From: Rhodanobacteraceae bacterium | GTDB taxonomy: Bacteria; Pseudomonadota; Gammaproteobacteria; Xanthomonadales; Rhodanobacteraceae | NCBI GenBank assembly: GCA_030123585.1 | Contig: CP126120.1 | Location: 2,667,001-2,731,000, forward strand | Length of the DNA stretch: 64,000 bases | Direction: 5' to 3' | Part shown: in pieces, positions 34,283 through 43,154 of the stretch | How the letters are laid out: each line of letters starts with the position of its first letter | Numbering within the stretch: the first letter of the stretch is position 1 | Notes under the pieces: generated by a model | Databases searched by the model: none | Told to the model about the DNA's origin: nothing | The model's input: only the letters and a program-made list of their open reading frames with translations | Position numbers and translations under genes: made by a program

Positions 34283-35617
34283 ATGAAACCTGGTTCGTTC
34301 TTCATCGTTTGCGCGACGGGGTTGCTGGCCGGGCCAGTCGCGGTTGCCGCGGAAGCCGCTTCGGCCACGCCGGCCATTCCTGCAGCCCGGGCAGCCGCGG
34401 CGTTTGCGGAGGCGCATGCGCTGTGCAGCGCGGACAACGGCAGGCTTTGGGGCCACACGTTATGCGTGCCCCTGATGTTTGTTGACACGGCAAGCCGCGA
34501 AGCCGTGCTGAACCAGCCGGCCAAGGGCGCCATCGAGGACAGCACGGTATACCGTCTTGCGCTGCCACCGGGCATCGGCATCGCCAATACGTCCATTGAT
34601 TTTCAGGGCAAGCGCTGGAGCATGGTGGTGTGGCCGCTCCCGGCGGATTCCGTGCTGCGTGCCATCCTGCTGATGCACGAGTCGTATCACAGCATCCAGC
34701 CTGCGTTGGGGCTGCAGGGCAATGGCGGCCTCGGCAAGAATGGCGAACTGGATTCCCGCGAAGGGCGAATCTGGATGCGCGCCGAGTTGGCTGCACTGCG
34801 TGCGGCCCTGCTGGCTTCCGGCGAGCAACGCGAACGGGCACTCGCCGACGCGTTGTTGTTTCGGGCCTACCGCATGAGCTTGTGGCCGCACGCGCAGACG
34901 GATGGACAAAATCTGGAACTCAACGAAGGCTTGGCCGAATCCACCGGCATCGACGCAACCCGGCACAGTGTTGGTGCCCGCATCGCGGCCGCAGTCCACG
35001 ACATCGACAGCGTGCAAAAGGATCGCAGTTTCGTACGTTCGTTTGCCTATGCGACCGGACCCGCCTATGCGGAGCTGCTCGATGCGGTGCAGCCAGACTG
35101 GCGTCGCAAGGTGACACCGGAATTCGCGTTTGACAGGACCGCGGCAGCCGCATATCACATTCCAATGCCGAAACCCGATCGGGATCGCGCCATGGCCGCC
35201 ATCATGAAGTACGGTGGCAAGCAGATCATTGCGCAGGAAGATGCGCGGGCCAAAGTGACCGCCACGCGCAACGCACGCTTCACCCAGGCACTCGTCGATG
35301 GCCCGACCCTGACTCTGCCTTTGGCGAAATTTCCGACTATTTCCTTCGACCCACGACAGGTGTACAGCCTGCCCGGCCACGGCAGCGTGTATCAGACCCT
35401 GACTCTCGGAGAGGCTTGGGGCAACCTGAAGGTCCATGGCGATGGCATGGCACTCATTCCATCCGACTTCGGTAGTGTGACCGTGCCGTTGGACGAAACA
35501 CCCGTGGGCGTGCAGATCGTCGGAAACGACTGGTCACTCACCTTGAACAAGGGCTACGGCTTCCGGCCTGACCGGCATCGCAAAGGATCGTTCATCGTGA
35601 CACGCGACAAGCCGTGA
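34283..35617 (+). CDS. Secreted HExxH protein, unknown metallopeptidase candidate
   Basis: Exported protein of 444 residues that I do not recognise. Signal peptide about 1-23 (MKPGSFFIVCATGLLAGPVAVAA). HESYH at 132-136 (in LLMHESYHSIQP) fits the HExxH zinc site. NEGLAESTG (about 214-222) resembles the NEGxAE third-ligand segment of gluzincin peptidases. The remaining 200 residues are beta-rich, with LPGHGSVYQTLTLGEAWGNL and a C-terminal SLTLNKGYGF. AAGGAAG lies six bases before the ATG. It is flanked by the norSY cluster on the left and a 3'-end duplication on the right. Neither neighbour suggests a substrate. Confidence 0.6.
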   Translation: MKPGSFFIVCATGLLAGPVAVAAEAASATPAIPAARAAAAFAEAHALCSADNGRLWGHTLCVPLMFVDTASREAVLNQPAKGAIEDSTVYRLALPPGIGIANTSIDFQGKRWSMVVWPLPADSVLRAILLMHESYHSIQPALGLQGNGGLGKNGELDSREGRIWMRAELAALRAALLASGEQRERALADALLFRAYRMSLWPHAQTDGQNLELNEGLAESTGIDATRHSVGARIAAAVHDIDSVQKDRSFVRSFAYATGPAYAELLDAVQPDWRRKVTPEFAFDRTAAAAYHIPMPKPDRDRAMAAIMKYGGKQIIAQEDARAKVTATRNARFTQALVDGPTLTLPLAKFPTISFDPRQVYSLPGHGSVYQTLTLGEAWGNLKVHGDGMALIPSDFGSVTVPLDETPVGVQIVGNDWSLTLNKGYGFRPDRHRKGSFIVTRDKP

Positions 35618-35693
35618 GCATGCAGCCGGCTCTTGCGTCAGTCTGCCCTCCGGATCGCGGATGGTGCGACAGATCACCCAGGGTCGCTTCCAG

Positions 35694-35738
35694 GCTTCAG
35701 AAGATTTCCGCGACGCGGCAGGGCAGGCTGCCGCCGGG
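35694..35738. repeat. Duplicated 3' end of the ctlX-like gene
   Basis: This stretch matches 35817-35858, the last codons of the amidinotransferase gene, at about 85% identity, in the same orientation, 123 bp downstream of the gene's stop. The duplicate reads PGGSLPCRVAEIF plus stop, where the gene reads AGGSLRCCVAEIF plus stop. The rest of the 201-bp gap holds GCGCGC-rich small hairpins. Confidence 0.75.
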
Positions 35739-35818
35739 TTTCGCGCGCGCAGCGCACGCTACGGGTGCTCGGGTAGCGCGCGCTCCGCGCACGGGTAGAG
35801 TTGGGCGGATCCGGAACT

Positions 35819-36742
35819 TCAGAAGATCTCGGCGACGCAGCAGCGCAGGCTGCCGCCCGCCTTTTCGATTTCGTCGAGGTCCACCGTGCTGATCCGGAAA
35901 CCCCACCCAGCGAGCGATGCACGTTGCGCATCGGTCAACGCTGAGGCCGCGCGCGCACTCATCCAGATACGATCGTCTGCCAGTGTGATCGCATTGGCGG
36001 CGTAGGCGCGTTTTTGTTCGTTCGTGAGCCACAACGCGCGGTCGTCGAATGCCTTGGCGATCGCGCGCGGGACTTCGGGATCTCGAAAGCCGTCGGCCGC
36101 GAGGATCACCGCGCGCCCGGCCAAGGACGCCATCACCACGTTGGTGTGATATTCGTCCGGCGCCAGGTCGAAGCAGAACGTCAGGCGCAAGCCGAACGCT
36201 TCGTGCATCGCGCGCGCACCGTCCACGTCGCAGCGTTCGGACAAACCGCAGTAGCCGATGCCGCGCGCGTGGTCGATCACCAGCGAGCCGGTCAGTTCGG
36301 CGATGCCGCGGTCGCCCTTCGACAGATCGATTTCCGCGTAGCCGAGCACGTCGCGGAAGAAGGCGCGGATGTCACCGCGTTCTGCTTCGCACTGGCGCAC
36401 CGTGTGCCGCATCCGCGCCACGATGAGCCGCCCCGGTGCGGTCGCGAACACGTTGTTGGGAAACATTGCGTCCGGCATCGTTGGGTCGCCGGGAAACGTG
36501 ATGACTGGAACGTCCGCGCGCAACGCCTGCGCAAGCGCCGCGTGCTGCGCCAGTGCGCGTTGCGGGTCGAAGCCAGCGGTCATTTCCATGTAACGGTTGT
36601 CGCGTGCGGATTCCGCGGCGAGTTCACTCGCCGCCGGTGCGACCAGGAACGCGGCGCGCGCAGTAGTGCGCGCGTCATGCAGCGGAGGCAATTCCGCGAA
36701 AGCTTTCGCGAACGTAGCAGGTGTGGTGACAAGCGTGGTCAT
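35819..36742 (-). CDS. Amidinotransferase-fold hydrolase, CtlX/arginine-deiminase-like
   Basis: Predicted guanidino- or ureido-group hydrolase of 307 residues. Motifs of the pentein fold: PTMPDAMFPNNVFA with the substrate-binding Asn pair, EYHTNVVMA with the catalytic His, and GGSLRCCVAEIF at the very C-terminus with the catalytic Cys. The length and C-terminal Cys fit CtlX, reported to hydrolyse citrulline; arginine deiminase-like action is the alternative. ATG 36742 overlaps the cutC stop (ATGA). It is the last of three coupled minus-strand genes with cutC and the asparaginase; release of Asn from glycosylated peptides might supply related nitrogen compounds, but that link is speculative. 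Confidence 0.75.
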   Translation of the reverse strand: MTTLVTTPATFAKAFAELPPLHDARTTARAAFLVAPAASELAAESARDNRYMEMTAGFDPQRALAQHAALAQALRADVPVITFPGDPTMPDAMFPNNVFATAPGRLIVARMRHTVRQCEAERGDIRAFFRDVLGYAEIDLSKGDRGIAELTGSLVIDHARGIGYCGLSERCDVDGARAMHEAFGLRLTFCFDLAPDEYHTNVVMASLAGRAVILAADGFRDPEVPRAIAKAFDDRALWLTNEQKRAYAANAITLADDRIWMSARAASALTDAQRASLAGWGFRISTVDLDEIEKAGGSLRCCVAEIF

Positions 36743-37497
36743 GCGAGCCGCGTTGTCTTTGGCGCGGACACCGCGTGTGCACGCAGCGCTTCGACGCGGG
36801 CGCGGACTTCGGCCGCGTCGGTTTGCCAGTCGCCGCCGCCCATTCCGCCGATTCCGGCGTGGTGCATGCGATCGGCGACGCGTACCTTCGCAGACGCGTG
36901 GAACTCGTGTGCGCCGGTGGCCCCCGCGATCGCCGCGATGTTGCGCGCGTCGATGCCGCCGCCCGGCATGATGGTGATGCGTCCGCGCGCCTGTTCGATG
37001 AGTTTGCGGATCAGCGAAGCGCCGGCGAGTGCATCCGCGGCTTGGCCCGAGGTCAGCAACCGGTCGCAGCCCAGCGCGATGATGGCCTCGAGCGCACGTT
37101 CCGGGTCGCGCGCGAAATCGAACGCACGATGGAACGTCACCGACATACCTCGCGCGGCTTCCATGAGTGCACGACAGCGCGGCACGTCCACATCGCCGTC
37201 TGCCGTCAGCACCCCGATCACCACGCCCGCGCAGCCCAGCGCCTTGCAGGTTTCGATGTCGCGCCGCATCACTTCGCATTCGAGGTCGTCGAACACGAAG
37301 TCGCCGGCGCGCGGACGGACCAATACGTGCACGGGAATGCGCAAGCGTTCCGTCGCGAGCGCGATCGCGGCCTGCGATGGCGTGAGCCCGCCGACTTCCA
37401 GCGCGCTGCAGAGCTCCACGCGCGCGGCGCAGCCCGCTTCGGCTGCCAGCGCCGAGGCGACCGAGTTGGCGGCGACTTCGAGGATTGGTGCGCTCAC
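36739..37497 (-). CDS. cutC: CutC-family protein
   Basis: TIM-barrel protein of 252 residues, historically called a copper homeostasis protein. ANSVASALAAEAGCAARVELCSAL, shown here in parts as ANSVASALAAEAG and RVELCSAL, opens the fold. VHVLVRPRAGDFVFDDLE, VTFHRAFDF, LLTSGQAADALAG and IMPGGGIDARNI follow, the usual CutC blocks. Copper binding is not obvious and the true role of the family is unsettled. It overlaps the asparaginase gene by four bases at its start and the amidinotransferase gene at its end. Members often sit in glycan-degradation loci, which fits this position. Confidence 0.88.
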   Translation of the reverse strand: MSAPILEVAANSVASALAAEAGCAARVELCSALEVGGLTPSQAAIALATERLRIPVHVLVRPRAGDFVFDDLECEVMRRDIETCKALGCAGVVIGVLTADGDVDVPRCRALMEAARGMSVTFHRAFDFARDPERALEAIIALGCDRLLTSGQAADALAGASLIRKLIEQARGRITIMPGGGIDARNIAAIAGATGAHEFHASAKVRVADRMHHAGIGGMGGGDWQTDAAEVRARVEALRAHAVSAPKTTRLA

Positions 37498-38522
37498 GCG
37501 GGAAAGACGCTAGGGGAAGGAATCAGCGCGCTCTGGTCTTTTGCGTCACACACGGCGTAACTGAAGCCGTGTTGGATCGCGTAGCCACCGACGTCGCCGT
37601 GCTTGTTCATCGCGAGGAACGCGACCTGGGTCGTGCGCGCGGTCGACGGGTGTTTGTGCAGCACGCGCAGCACCGCTTCCTTGCAGGCATCGGTGGGCGT
37701 GCGGCCTTGCCGCATGAATTCAACGACGAGGAAACTGCCGGCGTTGCGGATCACTTCCTCGCCCATGCCGGTGGACGTGGCCGCGCCGACTTCGCCGTCC
37801 ACGTACAAACCCGCGCCGATGATGGGCGAATCGCCCACGCGGCCGTGCAGCTTCCACGCCGCGCCGCTGGTGGTGCAGGCGCCCGCCAGCTTGCCGTGCG
37901 CGTCCAGCGCGAGGATGCCGATGGTGTCGTGGTTGTGCGTGTCGATGGGCATGCCCGCGCCGTAGTCGCGCACCTCGCTGTTGATTTCCGGCTTGTAGTG
38001 CGACGTCTTCAGCCATTCGTGCCACGCCTTGTCGGCGGCCGGCGTCAGCAGGTTCTGTTTCTTGAATCCCTGGCTCAAGGCGAATTGCAGAGCGCCGTCA
38101 CCGACCAGCAACACGTGCGGCGTCTTTTCCATCACCCGGCGTGCGACCGACACCGCATGTTCGATGTCTTCGAGGCAGGCCACGCCGCCGCAGTTGGCCT
38201 CGGCATCCATGATGCTGGCATCCAGCGTGACGTGGCCGTCGCGGTCAGGGTAACCGCCGAGTCCGACGCTGTGGTTCCTGATGTCGGCTTCGGGCACGCG
38301 CGCGCCGGCTTCGACCGCGTCCAGCGAGTGACCGCCTTGGGAAAGAATCGCCCACGCCGCGTGGTTGGCGGCGATGCCGAAATCCCAGGTCGACACCACG
38401 CGCACGGCGCCTGCCGTGGCCGTGGTCTTCGCGGTGGCATCGCCGACTTCAGCCATCGGCGACAAGGCCGCGGCGGCGGCGCCCAGTGCGGCGGTTTTCA
38501 AGAAGCGGCGGCGATCGTTCAT
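37494..38522 (-). CDS. N4-(beta-N-acetylglucosaminyl)-L-asparaginase, twin-arginine exported
   Basis: Ntn-hydrolase of 342 residues that cleaves the GlcNAc-Asn bond left after endoglycosidase and protease action on N-glycoproteins. A Tat leader starts NDRRRFLKTAALGAAAAAL. The self-processing site is HNHDTIGILALD, with Thr200 as the new N-terminal nucleophile. WKLHGRVGDSPIIGAGLYVD and GEVGAATSTGMGEE form the substrate pocket of the glycosylasparaginase subgroup. It is first of a three-gene coupled set on the minus strand and divergent from the fucose dehydrogenase gene. With GH20, GH2, GH92 and GH125 nearby it completes an N-glycan pathway. Confidence 0.88.
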   Translation of the reverse strand: MNDRRRFLKTAALGAAAAALSPMAEVGDATAKTTATAGAVRVVSTWDFGIAANHAAWAILSQGGHSLDAVEAGARVPEADIRNHSVGLGGYPDRDGHVTLDASIMDAEANCGGVACLEDIEHAVSVARRVMEKTPHVLLVGDGALQFALSQGFKKQNLLTPAADKAWHEWLKTSHYKPEINSEVRDYGAGMPIDTHNHDTIGILALDAHGKLAGACTTSGAAWKLHGRVGDSPIIGAGLYVDGEVGAATSTGMGEEVIRNAGSFLVVEFMRQGRTPTDACKEAVLRVLHKHPSTARTTQVAFLAMNKHGDVGGYAIQHGFSYAVCDAKDQSALIPSPSVFPA

Positions 38523-38593
38523 GGAAATGTCCGGTGGGCCAGGATCGCGCGGATGATGCCACGTTCACGTTGCCGGCGAATCCATCGGTTGCG

Positions 38594-38612
38594 TATATGG
38601 AGTTATAATCCA
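38594..38612. promoter_or_regulatory. AT-rich site in the asparaginase/fucose dehydrogenase divergent gap
   Basis: TATATGGAGTTATAATCCA stands out in a GC-rich gap of 136 bp and contains a perfect TATAAT at 38604-38609. No good -35 is placed 16-18 bp upstream. A similar AT-rich stretch ending in AATCCA lies before the IclR gene. It could be a promoter or a shared operator. Confidence 0.35.
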
Positions 38613-38658
38613 CCCATGAAACGCAGAATTTCGACCGCCGGTCCAGCCGGGAGCCGCG

Positions 38659-39708
38659 ATGGCCATTGACGCCGTTCGTCGCTTGCCCGGAGTCGCGCCC
38701 CGCGCGTACGTCGCGGCGCGCGTTCGCGTCGCGGGTCTCGGGTTCGGCACCGCTCCGGTCGGCAACCTGTATGCGGAAGTCGGCGAGGATGAAGCGCGGG
38801 ATGCACTGGAGCGCGCGCTGCGGCTTGGCGTGCGCTATTTCGACACGGCGCCCTTCTACGGCCATGGCTTGGCCGAGCGCCGCCTGGGGCGGGCGCTTTC
38901 CGGCTCCCGGCGCGACGGTTTCGCGGTCTCGACCAAGGTCGGCCGCTGCATCGAATGCGATCCCGCACGCCGTGAAGCGATCACCGACGGCTTCGCGGTG
39001 CATGGCAGCCGCGCGGTGTTCGATTACAGCCGTGACGGGGTGCTGCGCTCGTTCGAGGCCAGCCTCGAACGCTTGGGGCTGGATCGCGTGGATATCCTGT
39101 TCCTGCACGACGTCGGCCGCCTGACCCACGGCGACAACCATCCGCGGATGTTGCGCCAGGCGCTGGACGAGGCGTTGCCCGCGATGGCCGATTTGCGTAC
39201 GCAGGGCGTGGTCGACGCCATCGGCATCGGTGTCAACGAAGTCGAGGTGTGCCGGGAATTGATGCCGCGTTTCGACCTCGACTGCATCATGCTGGCGGGG
39301 CGCTACACGCTGTTCGAGCAGGCGCCGGCGCTGACGATCCTGGACGAGGCGCATCGCCGCAAGGTGAAGGTCATCGTCGCCGGCCCGTACAACTCCGGGT
39401 TGCTCGGCGACCCGCACGGCCCGGGTTCGACCTACAACTATGCGCCGGCCGATCCCGGCACGCTGGAGCGCGCCCGCCGCATCTACGCGATCTGCGCCGA
39501 GGAAGGCGTGGACGTGGGCGCGGTTGCGCTGCAATTCCCGGCCGTGCATCCCGCCGTGTGCGCGGTGGTCGCCGGCATGCGCAACGTGATGGAAGTGGAG
39601 AGCGCGCTTGCGCGCAGCAGCCAACGGCTGCCCTCGCGCATCTGGCCGAGGCTGCGCGGAGCCGGGATCATCGACGCCGCCGCGCCGGTGCCGGGTGTGC
39701 CCGCGTGA
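38659..39708 (+). CDS. Aldo/keto reductase, L-fucose dehydrogenase (D-threo-aldose 1-dehydrogenase) type
   Basis: Predicted NAD(P)-dependent oxidation of L-fucose to L-fuconolactone, 349 residues. LGFGTAPVGNLY opens the barrel. FDTAPFYGHGLAERRLG carries the active-site Asp and Tyr, and VSTKVGR the Lys. RSFEASLERLGLDRVDILFLHDVG and the NADP-region IVAGPYNSGLLG follow. The CTFD/HPAVCAVVAGMRN end matches the galactose/fucose dehydrogenase subgroup. The stop overlaps the SDR gene start as GTGA. Assignment to fucose relies on the next three genes being fuconate-pathway enzymes; D-galactose or L-galactose are related substrates. Confidence 0.82.
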   Translation: MAIDAVRRLPGVAPRAYVAARVRVAGLGFGTAPVGNLYAEVGEDEARDALERALRLGVRYFDTAPFYGHGLAERRLGRALSGSRRDGFAVSTKVGRCIECDPARREAITDGFAVHGSRAVFDYSRDGVLRSFEASLERLGLDRVDILFLHDVGRLTHGDNHPRMLRQALDEALPAMADLRTQGVVDAIGIGVNEVEVCRELMPRFDLDCIMLAGRYTLFEQAPALTILDEAHRRKVKVIVAGPYNSGLLGDPHGPGSTYNYAPADPGTLERARRIYAICAEEGVDVGAVALQFPAVHPAVCAVVAGMRNVMEVESALARSSQRLPSRIWPRLRGAGIIDAAAPVPGVPA

Positions 39709-40451
39709 GCGCGCGGCTCGACGGCAAGCATTGCCTGTTGACCGCGGCCGGCGCGGGCATCGGCCGTGCCACCGCGCTGGCGTTCGCGCGCGAAGGTGCA
39801 CGAGTGCTGGCCACCGATATCGATGCCGCAGCGTTGCGATCGTTGCGCGCGGAGAATTCCGCGATCCGCACCGCGACGCTGGACGTCACCGATGCCGGGC
39901 AAATCGAGGCACTGGTTGACGCGAATCCCGTGGTCGACGTGCTGTTCAACTGCGCGGGTTTTGTCCACGCGGGAACCCTCCTGGACACCGACGAGGACGC
40001 ATGGCGGCGCTCGTTCGCGATCAACGTCGATTCGATGTTCCATCTCTGCAAGGCGGTGTTGCCCGGGATGCTCGCGCGCGGGCGCGGCAGCATCGTCAAC
40101 ATGTCTTCCGTCGCGTCCAGTGTCAAAGGCGTGCCGAACCGCTTCGCCTACGGCGCGACGAAGGCCGCGGTGATCGGGCTCACCAAGGCCATCGCCGCCG
40201 ATTGCGTGGCACGCGGCGTGTGCTGCAACGCGATCTGCCCCGGCACCGTGAGATCGCCGTCGCTGGAACGGCGCGTCGCAGCGCTGGGTGGAGACCAGGA
40301 CGCCGTGTGGAAAAGCTTCATCGACCGCCAGCCGATGGGGCGACTGGGAACGCCGGAAGAGATCGCTGCGATCGCGGTGTATCTCGCTTCCGACGAATCG
40401 TCGTTCACCACCGGCGCGATCCACGTGATCGACGGTGGGTGGGCGGGCTAG
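39705..40451 (+). CDS. SDR, 2-keto-3-deoxy-L-fuconate dehydrogenase type
   Basis: Classical SDR of 248 residues. Cofactor site [15 protein letters not shown] near residue 15, Asp in ATDIDAAAL favouring NAD, catalytic Ser in [11 protein letters not shown], and YGATKAAV with Tyr-Lys. [14 protein letters not shown] and [14 protein letters not shown] close the fold. Proteins of this type in fucose clusters oxidise 2-keto-3-deoxy-L-fuconate to the 2,4-diketo acid. GTG 39705 overlaps the preceding stop. It lies ten bases before the FAH-family hydrolase, its expected partner. Confidence 0.82.
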   Translation: MSARLDGKHCLLTAAGAGIGRATALAFAREGARVLATDIDAAALRSLRAENSAIRTATLDVTDAGQIEALVDANPVVDVLFNCAGFVHAGTLLDTDEDAWRRSFAINVDSMFHLCKAVLPGMLARGRGSIVNMSSVASSVKGVPNRFAYGATKAAVIGLTKAIAADCVARGVCCNAICPGTVRSPSLERRVAALGGDQDAVWKSFIDRQPMGRLGTPEEIAAIAVYLASDESSFTTGAIHVIDGGWAG

Positions 40452-40461
40452 GGGCGTTGCA

Positions 40462-41307
40462 ATGAAACTCGTGCGCTACGGAGACGCGGGTCGCGAAAAG
40501 CCGGGCATGCTGGATGCGCACGGCGCGTTGCGCGACCTGTCGCATGTCGTCGATGACGTCGCGGGTGATGCGTTGACGAAGGAAGGCATCGAACACCTGC
40601 GTACGTTCGATCCGGAAACGTTGCCGAAAGTCGAGGGCGATCCACGCCTCGGCGCGCCGGTCGGCCGCGTCGGCAAGATCATCTGCGTCGGCCTGAACTA
40701 CGCCGATCACGCCGCGGAATCGGGCCAGCCGGTTCCGGAACAACCGGTGATCTTCATGAAGCCGACCAGCGCGATCATCGGCGCGTTCGACGACGTGGTG
40801 ATTCCGCCAGGTTCGGAGAAAACCGACTGGGAAGTCGAGTTGGGCGTGGTGATCGGCGATGCCGCGCGCAATGTCACGCGTGAGGCCGCGCTCGACCACG
40901 TTGCGGGCTACCTGATCGTCAATGATGTTTCCGAGCGCGCATTCCAGTTCGAGCACGGTGGCCAGTGGGTGAAGGGCAAGGGCTGCGACACCTTCGCGCC
41001 GCTCGGTCCGTGGCTGGTGACGCGCGATGAAATCCACGATCCGCAAAATCTTGCGATGCGTTTGAGCGTGAACGGTCGCCGCTATCAGGACGGCAACACG
41101 CGGACGATGATCTTCGACGTGGCGACGCTGGTCAGCCACATCAGCCGTTACATGGCCCTGCTGCCCGGCGACGTGATCTCGACCGGCACGCCGCCCGGCG
41201 TGGGGCTTGGACAAAAGCCGCCGGTGTATTTGAAGGCCGGTGACGTGATGGAACTCGGCATCGACGGGCTGGGCGCGCAACGCCAGCGGGTCGTCGCGGC
41301 AGCCTGA
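40462..41307 (+). CDS. Fumarylacetoacetate hydrolase family, 2,4-diketo-3-deoxy-L-fuconate hydrolase type
   Basis: Mg-dependent C-C hydrolase of 281 residues. The FAH domain (about 70-275) has [35 protein letters not shown] with metal-binding Glu residues, [10 protein letters not shown], and [11 protein letters not shown] at the end. In the fucose pathway this enzyme gives pyruvate and L-lactate. The [16 protein letters not shown] start is standard for this subgroup. It is ten bases after the SDR gene and 17 before the fuconate dehydratase gene, so the four plus-strand genes form one operon. Confidence 0.82.
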   Translation: MKLVRYGDAGREKPGMLDAHGALRDLSHVVDDVAGDALTKEGIEHLRTFDPETLPKVEGDPRLGAPVGRVGKIICVGLNYADHAAESGQPVPEQPVIFMKPTSAIIGAFDDVVIPPGSEKTDWEVELGVVIGDAARNVTREAALDHVAGYLIVNDVSERAFQFEHGGQWVKGKGCDTFAPLGPWLVTRDEIHDPQNLAMRLSVNGRRYQDGNTRTMIFDVATLVSHISRYMALLPGDVISTGTPPGVGLGQKPPVYLKAGDVMELGIDGLGAQRQRVVAAA

Positions 41308-41324
41308 TCCGGAAGGAGCGTCGC

Positions 41325-42623
41325 ATGGCACGAATCATCGCCCTGGAAGCCGAAGACATCCGCTTTCCGACCTCGCGCGGATTAATCGGCTCGGACGCGA
41401 TGAACCACGACCCCGATTACTCGGCGGTGTACGTCACCTTGCGCAGCGACGATCCATCCGGCCTTGCGGGCCATGCGCTGGTGTTCACGATCGGACGTGG
41501 CAACGAAGTGCAAACGACGGCGGTGCGGACGTTGTCGGACCTGGTGGTGGGCCGCGAGGTCGATGCCGTGCTGGACGATCTCGGCGCGTTCGCGCGCGAC
41601 CTGACCGGTGATTCGCACCTGCGCTGGCTGGGTCCGGAAAAGGGCGTGATGCACATGGCGATCGGCGGCGTGGTGAACGCCGCGTGGGACATGGCTGCGC
41701 GCCGCGCGGGGCTGCCGCTATGGCGATTCATTGCCGGGCTGTCGCCCGAACAAATCGTTGCGGCGATCGACTTCCATTATCTCACCGATGCGCTGACGCG
41801 GGACGAGGCGCTCGAAATCCTGCGGCGCGCGCAACCGCATCGCGAAGCGCGCGTCGACGAACTGCTGCAACGCGGCTATCCCGCCTACACGACTTCGCCC
41901 GGCTGGCTCGGTTATGCCGACGACAAGCTGGAAGGACTGGCCCGGCAGGCGGTCGCGGACGGCTTCCACACGATCAAGCTGAAGGTCGGCGAAAACCTCG
42001 GCGACGACATTCGGCGTCTCGCCATCGCGCGCGCGGCGGTGGGCGAAGACATCGCGATTGCGATCGACGCCAACCAGCGCTGGGACGTCGGGCCCGCGAT
42101 CGAATGGATCCGCGCGCTCGCGCCGTTTCGTCCCGCGTGGGTCGAGGAACCCACCAATCCCGACGACGTGCTCGGCCACGCCGCGATCCGGGCGGCCGTG
42201 GCGCCGGTGCCGGTTTCGACCGGCGAGCACACCCACAACCGCGTGATGTTCAAGCAACTGTTGCAGGCGCGCGCCGTGGATCTGTTGCACATCGACGCGA
42301 CGCGCGTGGGCGGCGTCAACGAGAACCTCGCGATCCTGTTGCTGGCCGCGAAGTTCGGCGTGCACGTGTTTCCGCATGCGGGCGGCGTCGGCCTGTGCGA
42401 GATGGTGCAACACCTCGCGATGGCGGATTTCGTCGCGATCAGCGGGTCGATGGAAGATCGCGCGATCGAATACGTCGATCACCTGCACGAGCATTTCATC
42501 GATCCGGTGCGGGTTCGCGAAGGGCGTTACTTCGCGCCGACGGCGCCGGGTTTCTCGACCGAAATGCACGGCACGTCGTTGCGTCAGTTTGCGTGGCCTG
42601 ACGGCCCGGCTTGGCGCTCTTGA
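41325..42623 (+). CDS. fucD: L-fuconate dehydratase (enolase superfamily)
   Basis: Removes water from L-fuconate to give 2-keto-3-deoxy-L-fuconate, 432 residues, close in length to the characterised Xanthomonas enzyme. The N-terminal cap has [21 protein letters not shown], written here in parts: [12 protein letters not shown] and [12 protein letters not shown]. The barrel has HTIKLKVG with the KxK base, [25 protein letters not shown] for the metal site and [15 protein letters not shown] with the catalytic His. It is last in the four-gene operon; a family A repeat follows. Confidence 0.92.
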   Translation: MARIIALEAEDIRFPTSRGLIGSDAMNHDPDYSAVYVTLRSDDPSGLAGHALVFTIGRGNEVQTTAVRTLSDLVVGREVDAVLDDLGAFARDLTGDSHLRWLGPEKGVMHMAIGGVVNAAWDMAARRAGLPLWRFIAGLSPEQIVAAIDFHYLTDALTRDEALEILRRAQPHREARVDELLQRGYPAYTTSPGWLGYADDKLEGLARQAVADGFHTIKLKVGENLGDDIRRLAIARAAVGEDIAIAIDANQRWDVGPAIEWIRALAPFRPAWVEEPTNPDDVLGHAAIRAAVAPVPVSTGEHTHNRVMFKQLLQARAVDLLHIDATRVGGVNENLAILLLAAKFGVHVFPHAGGVGLCEMVQHLAMADFVAISGSMEDRAIEYVDHLHEHFIDPVRVREGRYFAPTAPGFSTEMHGTSLRQFAWPDGPAWRS

Positions 42624-42640
42624 AGCGTTGATTGAATCTT

Positions 42641-42782
42641 GTCGTCATTCCGGCGACGCGGGGAGCGGCCATGGATGGCCGCGTCTTGAAGAGCTAGGAA
42701 AGCCGGAACCCAGTGACTTCCTCCACTCCGATACAAAGTCGCTAGGTTCCGGATCGCCGCTGCGCGGCGCCCGGAATGACGA
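42641..42782. repeat. Family A repeat, long intergenic copy
   Basis: GTCGTCATTCCGGCG and CCGGAATGACGAC form the inverted ends. The interior contains GGCCATGGATGGCC and TCCGGATCGCCGCTGCGCGG hairpins. It fills the convergent gap between the fuconate dehydratase and mutarotase genes. Confidence 0.85.
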
Positions 42783-42791
42783 CCAAAAAAG

Positions 42792-43151
42792 TCAATCCTT
42801 GGGTGAAGCCAACGCTCCCTTCAGCGAAAAAATCCGCGTCATCGCCACCCACTTCTCACCCGGCTTCGCGAACGGCAGCGCCTGTTGGAATTTCGACATC
42901 AACGTTTCCCACGCCTGCACCTGCGGGTTGGCGGCGTCGGCCGCGGCCTTCGCGGCGGGCGAGAAATCCTCGTCCACCTCCATCTCCATGAACAGGCGGT
43001 TGCCGGCGCGGAATATTTCCATGTCGTGGACGCCGGCGGCGCGGATCGATTCGATGACTTCCGGCCAGACGTTGCCGGACTGGTGCCAGCGCTCGTATTC
43101 GGCGATCAGCGCCGGATCGTCCTTGAGATCGAAGGCGTAGCAAAGACGCAT
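42792..43151 (-). CDS. RhaM-type sugar mutarotase (L-fucose/L-rhamnose mutarotase family)
   Basis: Small dimeric-fold protein of 119 residues that would speed anomer exchange of the imported sugar. RLCYAFDLKDDPALIAEYERWH, shown in parts as CYAFDLKDDPAL and EYERWHQSG, carries the catalytic His candidate. NVWPEVIESIRAAGVHDMEIF and NRLFMEMEVDEDF complete the DUF718/RhaM pattern. Three bases separate it from the fucP gene on the same strand. Location with FucP and the fuconate pathway favours L-fucose as substrate. Confidence 0.85.
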   Translation of the reverse strand: MRLCYAFDLKDDPALIAEYERWHQSGNVWPEVIESIRAAGVHDMEIFRAGNRLFMEMEVDEDFSPAAKAAADAANPQVQAWETLMSKFQQALPFAKPGEKWVAMTRIFSLKGALASPKD

Positions 43152-43154
43152 GGC

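Noticed and set aside
35697..36032. A small separate gene in the gap after the ctlX-like gene
   Set aside because: The frame runs antisense-parallel through the ctlX 3' end in a shifted register, and its only recognisable part is the duplicated fragment.
38604..38609. TATAAT as a firm sigma70 promoter
   Set aside because: No -35-like hexamer at 16-18 bp; kept only as a low-confidence site.
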